Shown: positions 1 through 10,551 of the stretch, in pieces | How positions within the stretch are numbered: the stretch's first letter is position 1 | Layout of the letters: the number at the start of each line of letters is the position of its first letter | Assembly (NCBI GenBank): GCA_022376925.1 | Contig: JAIOJX010000005.1 | Coordinates: forward strand, 91,423,001-91,487,000 | DNA from: Tragulus kanchil | Taxonomy: Eukaryota; Chordata; Mammalia; Artiodactyla; Tragulidae | Reading direction: 5' to 3' | DNA length: 64,000 nucleotides | The notes under the pieces: generated by a model | The model's database searches: none | What the model was told of the DNA's origin: nothing | Seen by the model: the letters and a program-made list of their open reading frames with translations, nothing else | Translations under genes and position numbers: made by a program

Positions 1-1689
1 CTCAGGTAGTGGGCTCCACCTCCTCGGGCTTTTGCCATGACAGGTGCTTCTCAGGCCAGGGCATGGTTCCCGAGGTCTGGGAGAGTCATTTTGTAGGCAG
101 AAATTAGCGTCTTTGAACAACAGTGACCTGGGACAGGATGTGTGTGCTCCCCTCCCGCGGGTTAATAGCAGTGTGTGCTGGGTGCGCTGCTCATTTAGCT
201 CCCTTTCAAGCTGCTATTCTTACATGCGGGACTTTGACATTGGTTGAGGGGAGCTGCTGCAGCCTTTGCCAGGGGGAGAGTGGAGGAAGATCTCCAGTGA
301 TGTTCAAGTATCCAGGGCATGAAACTCCCACCCCAAGCTTGGAGCCTCTGCTCAGCAAATCAAAAGTCCCAGGTTTAGCCAGAGCCATTCTTAGGCTACA
401 GTTTAGTGGCTTTGGAAAAAACACTCAGGCGTGCTTGTTTCTGGGTGAGTATAGAATCTTGTTCTTTGAGGTCAGCAAATGTATGAATGAAGCACCTTTC
501 CAGCTTGATTCAAGTAATACAAATTTATCTACATGCACATATTTATTTGTTTATTTTTCTAGAGGATGTAGCAAAGCATATGATTTTTAAAACTCTTTAA
601 ACTCCTCAAATAATTTGTGGTGCTTTTAAAAAGAGATGATTATAACCCATTTTAATCTTACTGGGAGGTTAATGGTCCCAGCATCAAGATTGTCCTTGTA
701 GTGCACCTAATGCAGTTTGGGGTCATAAGTGCTTTATTAATGTGACTTTTTTTGTTGTTAACATTAAACTGTTAACGCTGAAAATAATGTGGGAGGCTCA
801 CAGTGTAATAGGTAATTATATTATAACTTGAAGTCCAGCCCTACTTAGCAAATGGGCACGAAGTGATCTCTCTGTTAGAACAACTTTGGCTGAGCAGTTT
901 ATTTGATCTTTCAGTTTTCTTCTTGGCCTTTGATTTTTACCTTCTTTTTTGTCATTGTGACCTCTTACTCACTTTTGCAGTGAGATGCAATGCCTTCAGG
1001 GTTCATGAAACCGTTGTGATTTTCTGCATCTGAGTTGAGTTACAGGGAGAAGTTAAGTGTGAAATACCATTTGAGTTATGATGAACTTGAGATCATGCCT
1101 ATTAGTGAGTGCACCCAGCACTTATTTGATTAGGAGTGTGGTGCTGGGGAGGACACAGGGACCTCAAGGGCTCCCTGCAGCGTCTGACTGTTTCTGGGGA
1201 GCCTCTGGCCTTCCATCTCCTACAAAGGATCACCTGCGACTCTCTGGGCTTTGAGTGACCAGCCACCTCTCCTAGAATGCCCTCTTTCTTTTTCATCCTG
1301 TTTTGGCCTTGTAGAAATTGCCCAATTGACATGTTTAATAAAGTGATAATGGGACATGCGATTTCCCAGCGTGTTGCTCATGCACAGGAAGATTGCAGGG
1401 TCTCGAGAGAAAGGCTTGTGTGATCGTCACTGGTAATACAGCATTCCCATCCTGGACTGCAGGCAAAATTTCCAATTCATTCCTAAGACCACTGTCTGCA
1501 CATTGAGATTTTTTTCCCCCAAATGACTAAGAGAAGTTTGATATCATTTTAGGTCTTTTCATATATTGGGGAAATTTGAGATAGACTTCATTCTTCCCAT
1601 TTTCTTTGGAGAGATAATAATTAACTTTGAGTTCTGATCAGGAACATTGAATACTGATCAAGAACTGAGCATCTATAAATAATATTATC
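1..1689. other. unassigned non-coding sequence
   Basis: I recognise no gene or repeat family here. The first 450 bases are fairly GC-balanced and the rest is AT-rich. Open frames up to 155 codons exist (for example 123-590), but they have no recognisable domain and no convincing splice context. Treated as intergenic or intronic. Confidence 0.5.
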
Positions 1690-1860
1690 AGTAAAATCAG
1701 GTAACACCTATTGATGGATTTGCCATGTTCCAGGCATGTACCATGTTTCTGATAGTCCTATGGAATAGCTATTATTGTATTTTTGTACAAATGGAAAAAT
1801 GAAGGCTCAAAGGGATTACATAACCTTTTTTAGTCAGATTTGGAAGAACTTGAGTAGAAA
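1690..1860 (+). mobile_element. MIR SINE fragment
   Basis: The order of landmarks follows the MIR core: a 'cctattgatgg...ccaggcatgtacc' region, then a short AT-rich stretch, then 'atggaaaaatgaaggctcaaag' matching the 'gaggaaactgaggc' region of MIR. It is highly diverged, as expected for an ancient mammalian tRNA-derived SINE. The ends are approximate. Confidence 0.5.
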
Positions 1861-2244
1861 CTCTTTTCCATAAAAGCACAGTATTTCTAACAAGAGCTAC
1901 CCAGAACTTCCAAGTATGAGTCTAGCAATTTACTTGCCTCTTTTTAATATAAAACCTGTTATTTCACTCTGTATTTTTTCCCTTTGGTGATATATTATAT
2001 TGCTAAGCAATAATTCATTATTGAGAAAGGATTACTTTGGAGAGACTTTTGTAAGTGTGTTTTTCTTCTCTGCATTAAAGCCTTGTGATGTTGGTCACTT
2101 AAGATAGACAAACATTGCTTAAGTGAATGTTAGGTCCACTAGGATTTAGGTTCCCTGAGGTCAGTGAGTCAGTCTTTCTTGTCTATTTTTGGGTCTCTGG
2201 CACTCAGTCCGTCAGTATTATTCACTGAATGACTCAAAACTGTT

Positions 2245-2247
<3 letters not shown>

Positions 2248-2290
<43 letters not shown>

Positions 2291-2343
2291 GTATGTAATT
2301 AGATATATTTTGGGTAAAATGCTATATATATATATATATATAT
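2248..2343. repeat. two (TA)n microsatellites, copy A
   Basis: An uninterrupted AT array of 42 bases (2248-2289) is followed, about 33 bases later, by a second array of about 21 bases (2323-2343). The first array is 2 bases longer in the duplicated copy. Confidence 0.95.
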
Positions 2344-2514
2344 GTTTCTATAAAATGGGGGCATTGTATTTTTACTCAGTTATAAAAAGTAGCATTTCAA
2401 AAGAGGATATAATCATGACTCTTATACAGATATGAAATAGAGATGTGTCAGAAATGTTATTTAAATCATGAATTAATGAGGGAATCAATAAGATATTACA
2501 GGTTTAAAACAGAA

Positions 2515-2772
2515 TACAGGGCTTCCCTGGTGGCCCAGTGGGTAAAGAGTCCTCCTTGCAGTGCAAGGTGCACCAGTTTGATCCCTGGCCTGGGAAGATC
2601 CCACATGCCTTAGAGCAGCTGGACCGATGTGTGCAGTTACAAGCCAGTGCTCTGGAGCACGTGTGCCCAGAGCCAGTGCTCTGCAATGAGAGAGGCCACT
2701 GCAGTAGGAGGCCCATACAGGCCAAAGAATAAAGATGGATGAAATATAAAAATAAACAAAAAGATGCCAGAA
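2515..2772 (+). mobile_element. CHR-type tRNA-derived SINE, copy A
   Basis: The element starts with the tRNA-like head 'gggcttccctggtggcc', shows the B-box region 'gtttgatccctggcctggg', and runs through the CHR body into an A-rich tail. An 11-bp target-site duplication 'ttaaaacagaa' flanks it at 2504-2514 and 2773-2783. Transcriptional orientation is plus. It has no coding capacity; open frames over it are artefacts. Confidence 0.85.
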
Positions 2773-3388
2773 TTAAAACAGAAACAAAAAACAGAATGCA
2801 AAGTATGGCACATTTATAGAGTGAAAGAAAATGCTGATATAAAGTTATATATGCACACAGAACTGGCAAACCTTGCAGTGTCTACAGTATGGTAATCAAC
2901 TACTTTCTTCTGGACACAATTTACATTTCTATGGAGAGAGATCATTTGACTGTTACTGATTTCTGCAAGCTAACTTCTATCTCCATAACCTTGTAAAATA
3001 GCATAGTAATAGTGCCCCTCCGCCGAAATAAAAAAAGAGAGATTATCCAGATGGATGAGCTAGTGAGGACATCCACTAAATTTCAAAGTCTTTTCTTTTA
3101 TAATTTTTCCTTATATTTTCTCCCTCCTTGCCCCTCTCCTTCCTATTATCAAAATAGTTTCAAAGAAAAATTAATCTTGATCTTAAGAATAGTCTCATTA
3201 GCTATGGACTTAAGTTTTAGGAAGCCTTGTGATGTTGGTCACTTAAGATAGACAAACATTGCTTAAGTGAATGTTAGGTCCACTAGGATTTAGGTTCCCT
3301 GAGGTCAGTGAGTCAGTCTTTCTTGTCTATTTTTGGGTCTCTGGCACTCAGTCCGTCAGTATTATTCACTGAATGACTCAAAACTGTT

Positions 3389-3391
<3 letters not shown>

Positions 3392-3436
<45 letters not shown>

Positions 3437-3489
3437 GTATGTAATTAGATATATTTTGGGTAAAATGCTATATATATATATATATATAT
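3392..3489. repeat. two (TA)n microsatellites, copy B
   Basis: The first array is 44 bases (3392-3435), one TA unit longer than its counterpart at 2248-2289. The second is 3469-3489 and equal in length to copy A. Confidence 0.95.
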
Positions 3490-3660
3490 GTTTCTATAAA
3501 ATGGGGGCATTGTATTTTTACTCAGTTATAAAAAGTAGCATTTCAAAAGAGGATATAATCATGACTCTTATACAGATATGAAATAGAGATGTGTCAGAAA
3601 TGTTATTTAAATCATGAATTAATGAGGGAATCAATAAGATATTACAGGTTTAAAACAGAA

Positions 3661-3918
3661 TACAGGGCTTCCCTGGTGGCCCAGTGGGTAAAGAGTCCTC
3701 CTTGCAGTGCAAGGGGCACCAGTTTGATCCCTGGCCTGGGAAGATCCCACATGCCTTAGAGCAGCTGGACCGATGTGTGCAGTTACAAGCCAGTGCTCTG
3801 GAGCACGTGTGCCCAGAGCCAGTGCTCTGCAATGAGAGAGGCCACTGCAGTAGGAGGCCCATACAGGCCAAAGAATAAAGATGGATGAAATATAAAAATA
3901 AACAAAAAGATGCCAGAA
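3661..3918 (+). mobile_element. CHR-type SINE, copy B
   Basis: This is the duplicate of the SINE at 2515-2772, offset 1146 bases, with its target-site duplication carried along. It differs by a single substitution in the tRNA-like head (g for t near 3716). Confidence 0.85.
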
Positions 3919-4506
3919 TTAAAACAGAAACAAAAAACAGAATGCAAAGTATGGCACATTTATAGAGTGAAAGAAAATGCTGATATAAAGTTATATATGC
4001 ACACAGAACTGGCAAACCTTGCAGTGTCTACAGTATGGTAATCAACTACTTTCTTCTGGACACAATTTACATTTCTATGGAGAGAGATCATTTGACTGTT
4101 ACTGATTTCTGCAAGCTAACTTCTATCTCCATAACCTTGTAAAATAGCATAGTAATAGTGCCCCTCCGCCGAAATAAAAAAAGAGAGATTATCCAGATGG
4201 ATGAGCTAGTGAGGACATCCACTAAATTTCAAAGTCTTTTCTTTTATAATTTTTCCTTATATTTTCTCCCTCCTTGCCCCTCTCCTTCCTATTATCAAAA
4301 TAGTTTCAAAGAAAAATTAATCTTGATCTTAAGAATAGTCTCATTAGCTATGGACTTATGATTTACCAAGGTGTAGCAAAAGTGCTAATTTACCACATAG
4401 GTCTCCTTACATATACTTTGCAAATTCTACAGCCATACTGTTTTGTATAATGACAGAATTAATTTCTCTTTGGAGGTTTTCATAAGGAATCTCAGATTGG
4501 ACTTTT

Positions 4507-4848
4507 TTTTTTAAATTTATTTTTGGCTATTCTGGGTTTTCACTGCTGCCACAGGCTCTTCTCTAGTTGCAGGGAGTGGAGGCTACTCTCTAGTTGAGGT
4601 GAGCAGGCTTCTTGTTGCGGTAACTTCTCTTGTTGTGGAACTCAGGCTCTAGGGCACACGGGCTTCGGTAGTTGTGGCACTTGGGCTCAATAGATGCGGC
4701 TCCGAGGCTCTAGAGCACAGGCTCAGTAGTTGTGGCTCACAGGCTTAGTTGCTCTGCAGCATGTGGGATCTTCCCAGATCAAGGATTGAACCTGTGTCTC
4801 TTGTGTTGGCAGGAGAACTCTTTACCACTGAGCTACCAGAGAAGCCCC
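4507..4848 (-). mobile_element. CHR-2-like tRNA-derived SINE, antisense, copy A
   Basis: It reads from a poly-T stretch, through 'ttggctattctgggttttcactgc' and repeated 'ctagttg...gtggctcaggctt' body modules, to the reversed tRNA-like head 'ctaccagagaagcccc'. A 14-bp target-site duplication 'cagattggactttt' occurs at 4493-4506 and 4849-4862. The near-perfect flanking repeat marks it as a full-length insertion. Confidence 0.9.
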
Positions 4849-5599
4849 CAGATTGGACTTTTAATGCCTCTATTATTTGCATTCCTAAGACAAGGAAATA
4901 AAATTCAACAAATTCTCTCCACCTTATTTCACTTCCAATACTTACACATTTGGGTAAATTCCTCTTTTATTGAAATCCCTAAAGTAGCTAGATTCCTGGC
5001 CTGCCAGGAAGTGATGGTTCTTAACTATCTGCAAGGCTGGCCCCTGTGAACTAGATAGCAGGGCAGTTGTCCTAATAGTCCTTTGTAGGTGATGACTCTG
5101 TAATCAAGTCATGTCTGTTCCTGCCTGATCCAAGGGGCATCATTCTCAATATGACATTCTAGGCAAGATGTTAGTTAGGCAATAGATTTCTCCAATAATG
5201 TGTACACACAGATACCCAGGAGTCTGTTCTTTGAAATGTCAATTATTTAAAATATCTGTGCTCTTGCCATGGGACTCTTGAGAGTATTCTTCTTTGCTGA
5301 AGACGCAAACTGTGGCCTAAACCTTCAGGCAAGTAGCTGAGGGAAACAAACCTCTATAGATGATAGAAACTGAAAAGGTTTTATTTGGGGGAATAGTTTC
5401 AAAGAAAAATTAATCTTGATCTTAAGAATAGTCTCATTAGCTATGGACTTATGATTTACCAAGGTGTAGCAAAAGTGCTAATTTACCACATAGGTCTCCT
5501 TACATATACTTTGCAAATTCTACAGCCATACTGTTTTGTATAATGACAGAATTAATTTCTCTTTGGAGGTTTTCATAAGGAATCTCAGATTGGACTTTT

Positions 5600-5941
5600 T
5601 TTTTTAAATTTATTTTTGGCTATTCTGGGTTTTCACTGCTGCCACAGGCTCTTCTCTAGTTGCAGGGAGTGGAGGCTACTCTCTAGTTGAGGTGAGCAGG
5701 CTTCTTGTTGCGGTAACTTCTCTTGTTGTGGAACTCAGGCTCTAGGGCACACGGGCTTCGGTAGTTGTGGCACTTGGGCTCAATAGATGCGGCTCCGAGG
5801 CTCTAGAGCACAGGCTCAGTAGTTGTGGCTCACAGGCTTAGTTGCTCTGCAGCATGTGGGATCTTCCCAGATCAAGGATTGAACCTGTGTCTCTTGTGTT
5901 GGCAGGAGAACTCTTTACCACTGAGCTACCAGAGAAGCCCC
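5600..5941 (-). mobile_element. CHR-2-like SINE, antisense, copy B
   Basis: Duplicate of the SINE at 4507-4848 at an offset of 1093, including the same 14-bp flanking target duplication (5586-5599 and 5942-5955). It is not an independent insertion. Confidence 0.9.
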
Positions 5942-6477
5942 CAGATTGGACTTTTAATGCCTCTATTATTTGCATTCCTAAGACAAGGAAATAAAATTCA
6001 ACAAATTCTCCACCTTATTTCACTTCCAATACTTACACATTTGGGTAAATTCCTCTTTTATTGAAATCCCTAAAGTAGCTAGATTCCTGGCCTGCCAGGA
6101 AGTGATGGTTCTTAACTATCTGCAAGGCTGGCCCCTGTGAACTAGATAGCAGGGCAGTTGTCCTAATAGTCCTTTGTAGGTGATGACTCTGTAATCAAGT
6201 CATGTCTGTTCCTGCCTGATCCAAGGGGCATCATTCTCAATATGACATTCTAGGCAAGATGTTAGTTAGGCAATAGATTTCTCCAATAATGTGTACACAC
6301 AGATACCCAGGAGTCTGTTCTTTGAAATGTCAATTATTTAAAATATCTGTGCTCTTGCCATGGGACTCTTGAGAGTATTCTTCTTTGCTGAAGACGCAAA
6401 CTGTGGCCTAAACCTTCAGGCAAGTAGCTGAGGGAAACAAACCTCTATAGATGATAGAAACTGAAAAGTTATTTGGG

Positions 6478-7734
6478 TTAATTTACTACTAGTACTTTTC
6501 AAATGTGGGAAGCCTGATGATAGTCCATAATAGAAATTATGTATAATGCAACATGCAAAATGATAAGAGTATCATCCCCTGCCAAGTTAGAGTATTTCAA
6601 AGAATAATAAATAAGTCTATTTTTAAAAAGGACTCAGAATTTACTTATGGTTTTATGAAAATGGAAGAATACAATACTTAGGGATGAAAAAACCTTGAAA
6701 TACAGCATAATAATCCTACAGAAGATGTCAAGAATATCGAGTAAAAAATTCATTAATTTTCCTCTGTTCATGGGATTCTCCAAGCAGGATGAATGGAGTT
6801 GGTTGCCATGCCCTCCTCCAGGGGACCTTCACAACCCAGGGATGGAACCTGAGTCTCTTAAGTCTCTTGCATTGGCAGGTGGGTTCTTTACCACTAATGC
6901 CAGCTGTTGTGCATCCCCGATTGAAAACCACTGGCCCAGATGATGCTACAAAGGAAGTAAGTCTGTGGACAAGTCAACGTTTTAAATAATAACTACAATT
7001 ATCATCGATAATACTAGGGTGTTGCTGTCTAATATCATCAGACAAAACTCCACAGGCCTGAAGCAAATATACAAGAGTTTGATACAAGTAGGTATTTCAT
7101 AACAGTTTTGATCCAAAGGATAAATGGCCCATCAATTTAGAATCCACTGTGGTAAAGAGAGTAAATTCTATTCGTAAAGCTGCATCATTTATTCAGGACA
7201 TTTGAGCTTATACTACAAATCCTGCTCCATGCTCACTGCCATCATCAAAGCAGTCCTGATTGATCTGTTAGAGAACATTATTCCCTAAAAGTACCTCTGA
7301 AGAGGGGTGAGCACAGCTTTTATAATTTAGAAGCAACTCTCTTTGAAGCGGAAGGTTTAGCTATTACTATTATAGGGTTCTTTTGTTGTAGTGTTTATAT
7401 TCAGGACCCCAAAGTGGATCTTCAGTCTGATCCTAATCAGGTTGGCAAAGAAGAAAAGGTCAGATAGGAACCACTGAGAATTTTGCTCTTTCTTACATTT
7501 CTGATCAACTTCAAAGTCAGAATCAGAAATTCTACTTCAAGAGGGTCAGATTCAGCCTCCCTTAGGACAACTTTCCATTAATCCATAGAATATCAGAACC
7601 TGAGCTTGTGTGTGTCTGTCTGAATGTGATTCCAATTTTGTATACACCCTGAATGATTTAAAAGAGAAAGGCTTTAGGTATATTTGCTGATCCACTAAAA
7701 GTCTAGGAACCAGGAAGACAATGCAAGAATGTCC
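6478..7734. other. unassigned AT-rich sequence
   Basis: Apart from the Bov-tA fragment at 6764-6904 I recognise nothing here. There is no open frame of interest and no splice-flanked exon candidate. Confidence 0.5.
6764..6904 (-). mobile_element. Bov-tA SINE fragment, antisense
   Basis: It matches the tRNA-derived part of ruminant Bov-tA in reverse: 'catgggattctccaagcag', 'gttgccatgccctcctcca', then 'gcattggcaggtgggttc' and 'taccactaatgcc'. The distal half of the element is missing, so this is a truncated copy. Confidence 0.8.
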
Positions 7735-8003
7735 CTAAATAAATTAAGATATTTAATATTTCAACAATATAAAAGCCATTTCTGACAAAGTCACAGCCAA
7801 CATAATAATTAAACAGAAAAAGCTGAAAGCTTTCCCACTAAATTACAGAACAAAACAAAGATGCCCGTTCTTAGCATTTCTGTCAACATAGTTTGAAGTT
7901 TCTGGTCACACAGTAATCAGACAAGAAAAAGAAATAAAATTATCCAAGTTGGAAGAAAAGAGGTAGAATTATCATTTTGTACAAATAACTTGATATTCTG
8001 TAT

Positions 8004-8218
8004 GTGCATGCATTCATAGTTGCCAAGTTGTGTCTGACTCTTTGTGACCCCATGGACTGTAGCCCACCAGGCTCCTTTGTCCATGGAATTTCCCAGACAA
8101 AAATATCAGAGTAGGTTGCCATTTCCTTATCCAGGGAATCTTCCCAACCCAGGGATCGAACCCATGTCTCCTGCAGTGGCAGGCAGGTTCTTTACCACTA
8201 AGCCACTAGGAAAGCCCA
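8004..8218 (-). mobile_element. full-length Bov-tA SINE, antisense, nested in L1
   Basis: Landmarks in order are 'ttgtgtctgactctttgtg', 'ccatggactgtagcccacc', 'ccagggatcgaaccca' and the reversed tRNA head 'actaggaaagccca'. An 11-bp target-site duplication 'atattctgtat' lies at 7993-8003 and 8219-8229, inside the L1 ORF2 sequence. Bov-tA is restricted to ruminants, so this helps to place the organism. Confidence 0.92.
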
Positions 8219-8267
8219 ATATTCTGTATAGAACACCCTAAAACTGGCATCAAAAAAACCCTTTGAG

Positions 8268-8431
8268 GGGATTTCCCTGGTGGTCCAGTGGCTAAGACTC
8301 TCTGCTCCTAAAGCAGGGGGCCTGGGTTTGATCTCTGGTCAGGGAACTAGATCCCACATGCTGCAACTAAAGATTCCAGGTTCCCAAACTAAGACCCAGC
8401 ACAGCCAAATAAATAAATATTAAAAAAAAAA
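8268..8431 (+). mobile_element. CHR-type SINE, nested in L1
   Basis: It starts 'ggatttccctggtggtcc', has a recognisable B box and ends with an 'aaataaataaatatt' plus poly-A tail. The flanking target duplication is 'aaaccctttgag' (8256-8267) and 'aaaccctatgag' (8432-8443), with one mismatch. It sits only 38 bases from the Bov-tA in the same L1. Confidence 0.88.
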
Positions 8432-9675
8432 AAACCCTATGAGAACTGATAAATGAACTCAGCAGGGCAGTAGGATACAAGATTAGTATACAGAGGTCTG
8501 TTGCATATAAAAAATACAATTTAAAAAAACTAACAATGAAATATGAGAAAGTAAAAAAAAAAAATCTCATTTAAAATCCCATTGATAAATACCTAGGAGT
8601 AACTCTAATCAAGGAGGAAAAAGACTTAGATGCTGAAAACTATAAAACGTTGATAAAGAAAGTCAAAGATGATTCATGGGAATGGAAAGATGGAAAGATA
8701 CCCCTTGCTCTTAAATTAGGAGAATTAATACTGTTAAAATGAACATGCTCCCCAAACCAATCTATCCTATCAATTTGAGTGACCTTTTTCACAGAATGAG
8801 AATAAATAATCTTGAGGTTTTTATGGAACCATAAAAGACCCAGAATTGCCACAGCAATTCTGAGGAAAAAGAACAAAACTGGGGGCATAACTTTCCCAGA
8901 TTTAAGATAGTATCACAAAGCTACAGTAATCAAAATGAGGTGGTATTGGCACAAAACCAGATGTATGAATGAGAATGAAGAGCCTGTAAATAAACCCACA
9001 CATCTATGGTTAATTAATCTTTTGACAAAGGAGGCAAGAATATACAACAGAGAAACTATTTCACAAGAGGTGTTGGGAAAGTTGGGCAGCTGCATGTAAA
9101 TCAATGAAGTTGGGACCCTTCTTCATACCATATACAAAAACAAACTGAAGCTGCCTTAAAGGCTTAAATATAAGGCATGACACTATAAAACTAGAGAAGA
9201 GAATATAGGTGAAACATTCTCTTTTTATGGTGATCATTTGGCAGTATATACATGTATCAATTCATTATGTTATAAAGTTATATCAATTATATCCCAATAA
9301 AAAATGTGTGTGCTTCATCTCATGGTTAACAATGAGCTCTGGTGATTTCTTTCATCTCTTTCCTTTAGAATATTTAGGCAATTCTGTATCTTGGAAATCT
9401 TTGAAATTGACTAACTATGAAATGATCCCCTCTTTACCCCCACCCCCACCAGCCCCCACATATACTTTCTGTTTGCTGTGTGTGACCAATTGTCTTGATC
9501 AGTCTTTCCTGTTTTTGGTACAGTTCATATCATTTTATAGAACTATTTGTCTCGTATTAATTTTTCATATTCACACTTTCCTGATTACCTAGGCAAAAAT
9601 GTAGAAATCTCGTGTTTAATTAAAAAATCCTTATTTATTGACATTCCTCTACTGATTAAATTAATATAGCCTAAT

Positions 9676-9905
9676 TAGGAATTTAGGATTAACATATGCA
9701 CACTCTATTTAAAACAGAAAATCAACAAGGACCTATTGTATAGCATAGGGAGCTCTACTCAGTATTCTGTAATAACCTAAATGGGAAAAGAATCTGAAAA
9801 AGAGGAGATATATGTATATATAACTGAATCACTTTGCTGTACACATGACACTAGCATGACATTGTAAATCAACTATACTCCAATAAAATTAAATATTAAA
9901 AAAAT
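9676..9905 (+). mobile_element. L1 3' untranslated region and tail
   Basis: This is the common ruminant L1 3' end: 'gaatttaggattaacatatg', 'tcaacaaggacctattgtat', 'gggaaaagaatctgaaaaag' and 'actatactccaataaaatt', closing in an A-rich tail. It contains no ORF and is a 5'-truncated copy separate from the L1 upstream. Confidence 0.88.
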
Positions 9906-10055
9906 AAGGAATTCCCTCGTGAATGTCCAGTGGTTAGAACATAGTGCTTTCACGCCCAGGGCCAGGGTTTAGTTCCTCGTTGGGGAACTAAGATCCCTCA
10001 AACCATGTGAAACCATGTGGCATGGCTTAAAAGAATAGGCAAAAATAAATAAATA
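9906..10055 (+). mobile_element. CHR-type SINE fragment
   Basis: The tRNA-like head ('ggaattccctcgtgaatgtcc') abuts the tail of the preceding L1, and the element ends in '(aaat)n'. The B-box region is degraded ('ggtttagttcctcgttgggg'). The direct abutment suggests integration into the L1 poly-A tail. Confidence 0.8.
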
Positions 10056-10551
10056 AGTGAATGCATTTTATCATTACTCCAAAAAATAAAATGAACATAT
10101 CCTGGCTTTTAAAAAAGCAAGAGATTTTATATGTTGTAATACTCTCTGAGAAATTAAAATCAGTTTTTTATTGCTATAGTATTAATCCCTAATAATATGA
10201 TTTGGGGGTGATTAGATTTGATTAACAGAACCAACTTCTTGTATTGGACCTTGTAAGGGTCGAAAGGGCATTTAGAGTTTGCACTGGTAGATCAAGTCTA
10301 ACCACCTTCACTTCCTTCAAGCTGGTGACAGACTATGCTCCATCCTCTGTCCTCCCCCTCTGATGAGTGTTTTAGCAGAAGGCAAGGTAGGAGGCTACAG
10401 AGGGAGTTTTCTGCAGTGAGCTGTGTATTGTGATTGGGCTGCTAATCCACATCCTTGGGGAAGCCAGCTGCTCTGTCTGGTGTTCATCAGCATTAGGTTT
10501 CTTCCACTTGGCTTTTGTCGATGTGTTACGAGGAATCCAGGTCTGACTGTG
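10056..10551. other. unassigned sequence
   Basis: No family or gene recognised. A moderately GC-rich stretch around 10290-10480 has no splice-flanked open frame. Confidence 0.45.

Larger units (their letters stand above)
2078..4358 (+). repeat. direct tandem duplication 1, two copies of about 1.14 kb
   Basis: Copy A is 2078-3212 and copy B is 3222-4358, separated by 9 bases. The offset is 1144 bases at the left and 1146 at the right because the TA microsatellite is 2 bases longer in copy B. One substitution is visible in the SINE (aaggtgcacc against aaggggcacc). The last 60 bases of copy B are also the start of duplication 2. The unit contains a TA array and a CHR SINE. Probably an unmerged contig or haplotype overlap. 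Confidence 0.95.
4299..6477 (+). repeat. direct tandem duplication 2, two copies of about 1.09 kb
   Basis: Copy A is 4299-5391 and copy B is 5392-6477, abutting without spacer. The offset is 1093, falling to 1091 after a 2-base deletion in copy B ('attctctcc' against 'attctcc'). The distal end of copy A is ragged ('aaaaggttttatttgggg' against 'aaaagttatttggg'). Each unit carries a complete antisense CHR SINE. Copy A overlaps the end of duplication 1 by 60 bases, so that piece occurs three times in the window. Confidence 0.95.
7735..9303 (+). mobile_element. degraded L1 LINE (ORF2 3' part and tail), interrupted by two SINEs
   Basis: Plus-strand sequence follows the reverse-transcriptase and C-terminal region of L1 ORF2: 'agaacaaaacaaagatgccc', 'atcagacaagaaaaagaaat' and 'acaaagctacagtaatcaaa' are typical stretches. 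The frame is broken by many stops and indels, so it is non-functional. A Bov-tA (8004-8218) and a CHR SINE (8268-8431) are inserted in it, which orders the events: L1 first, SINEs later. The 5' boundary is approximate. Confidence 0.8.

Noticed and set aside
123..590. 155-codon open frame on the plus strand
   Set aside because: No recognisable domain, low-complexity end, and no splice or promoter context. Chance is sufficient.
8004..8218. tRNA-like promoter boxes that could suggest tRNA genes
   Set aside because: They belong to tRNA-derived SINEs (Bov-tA, CHR). No cloverleaf tRNA with intact stems is present.
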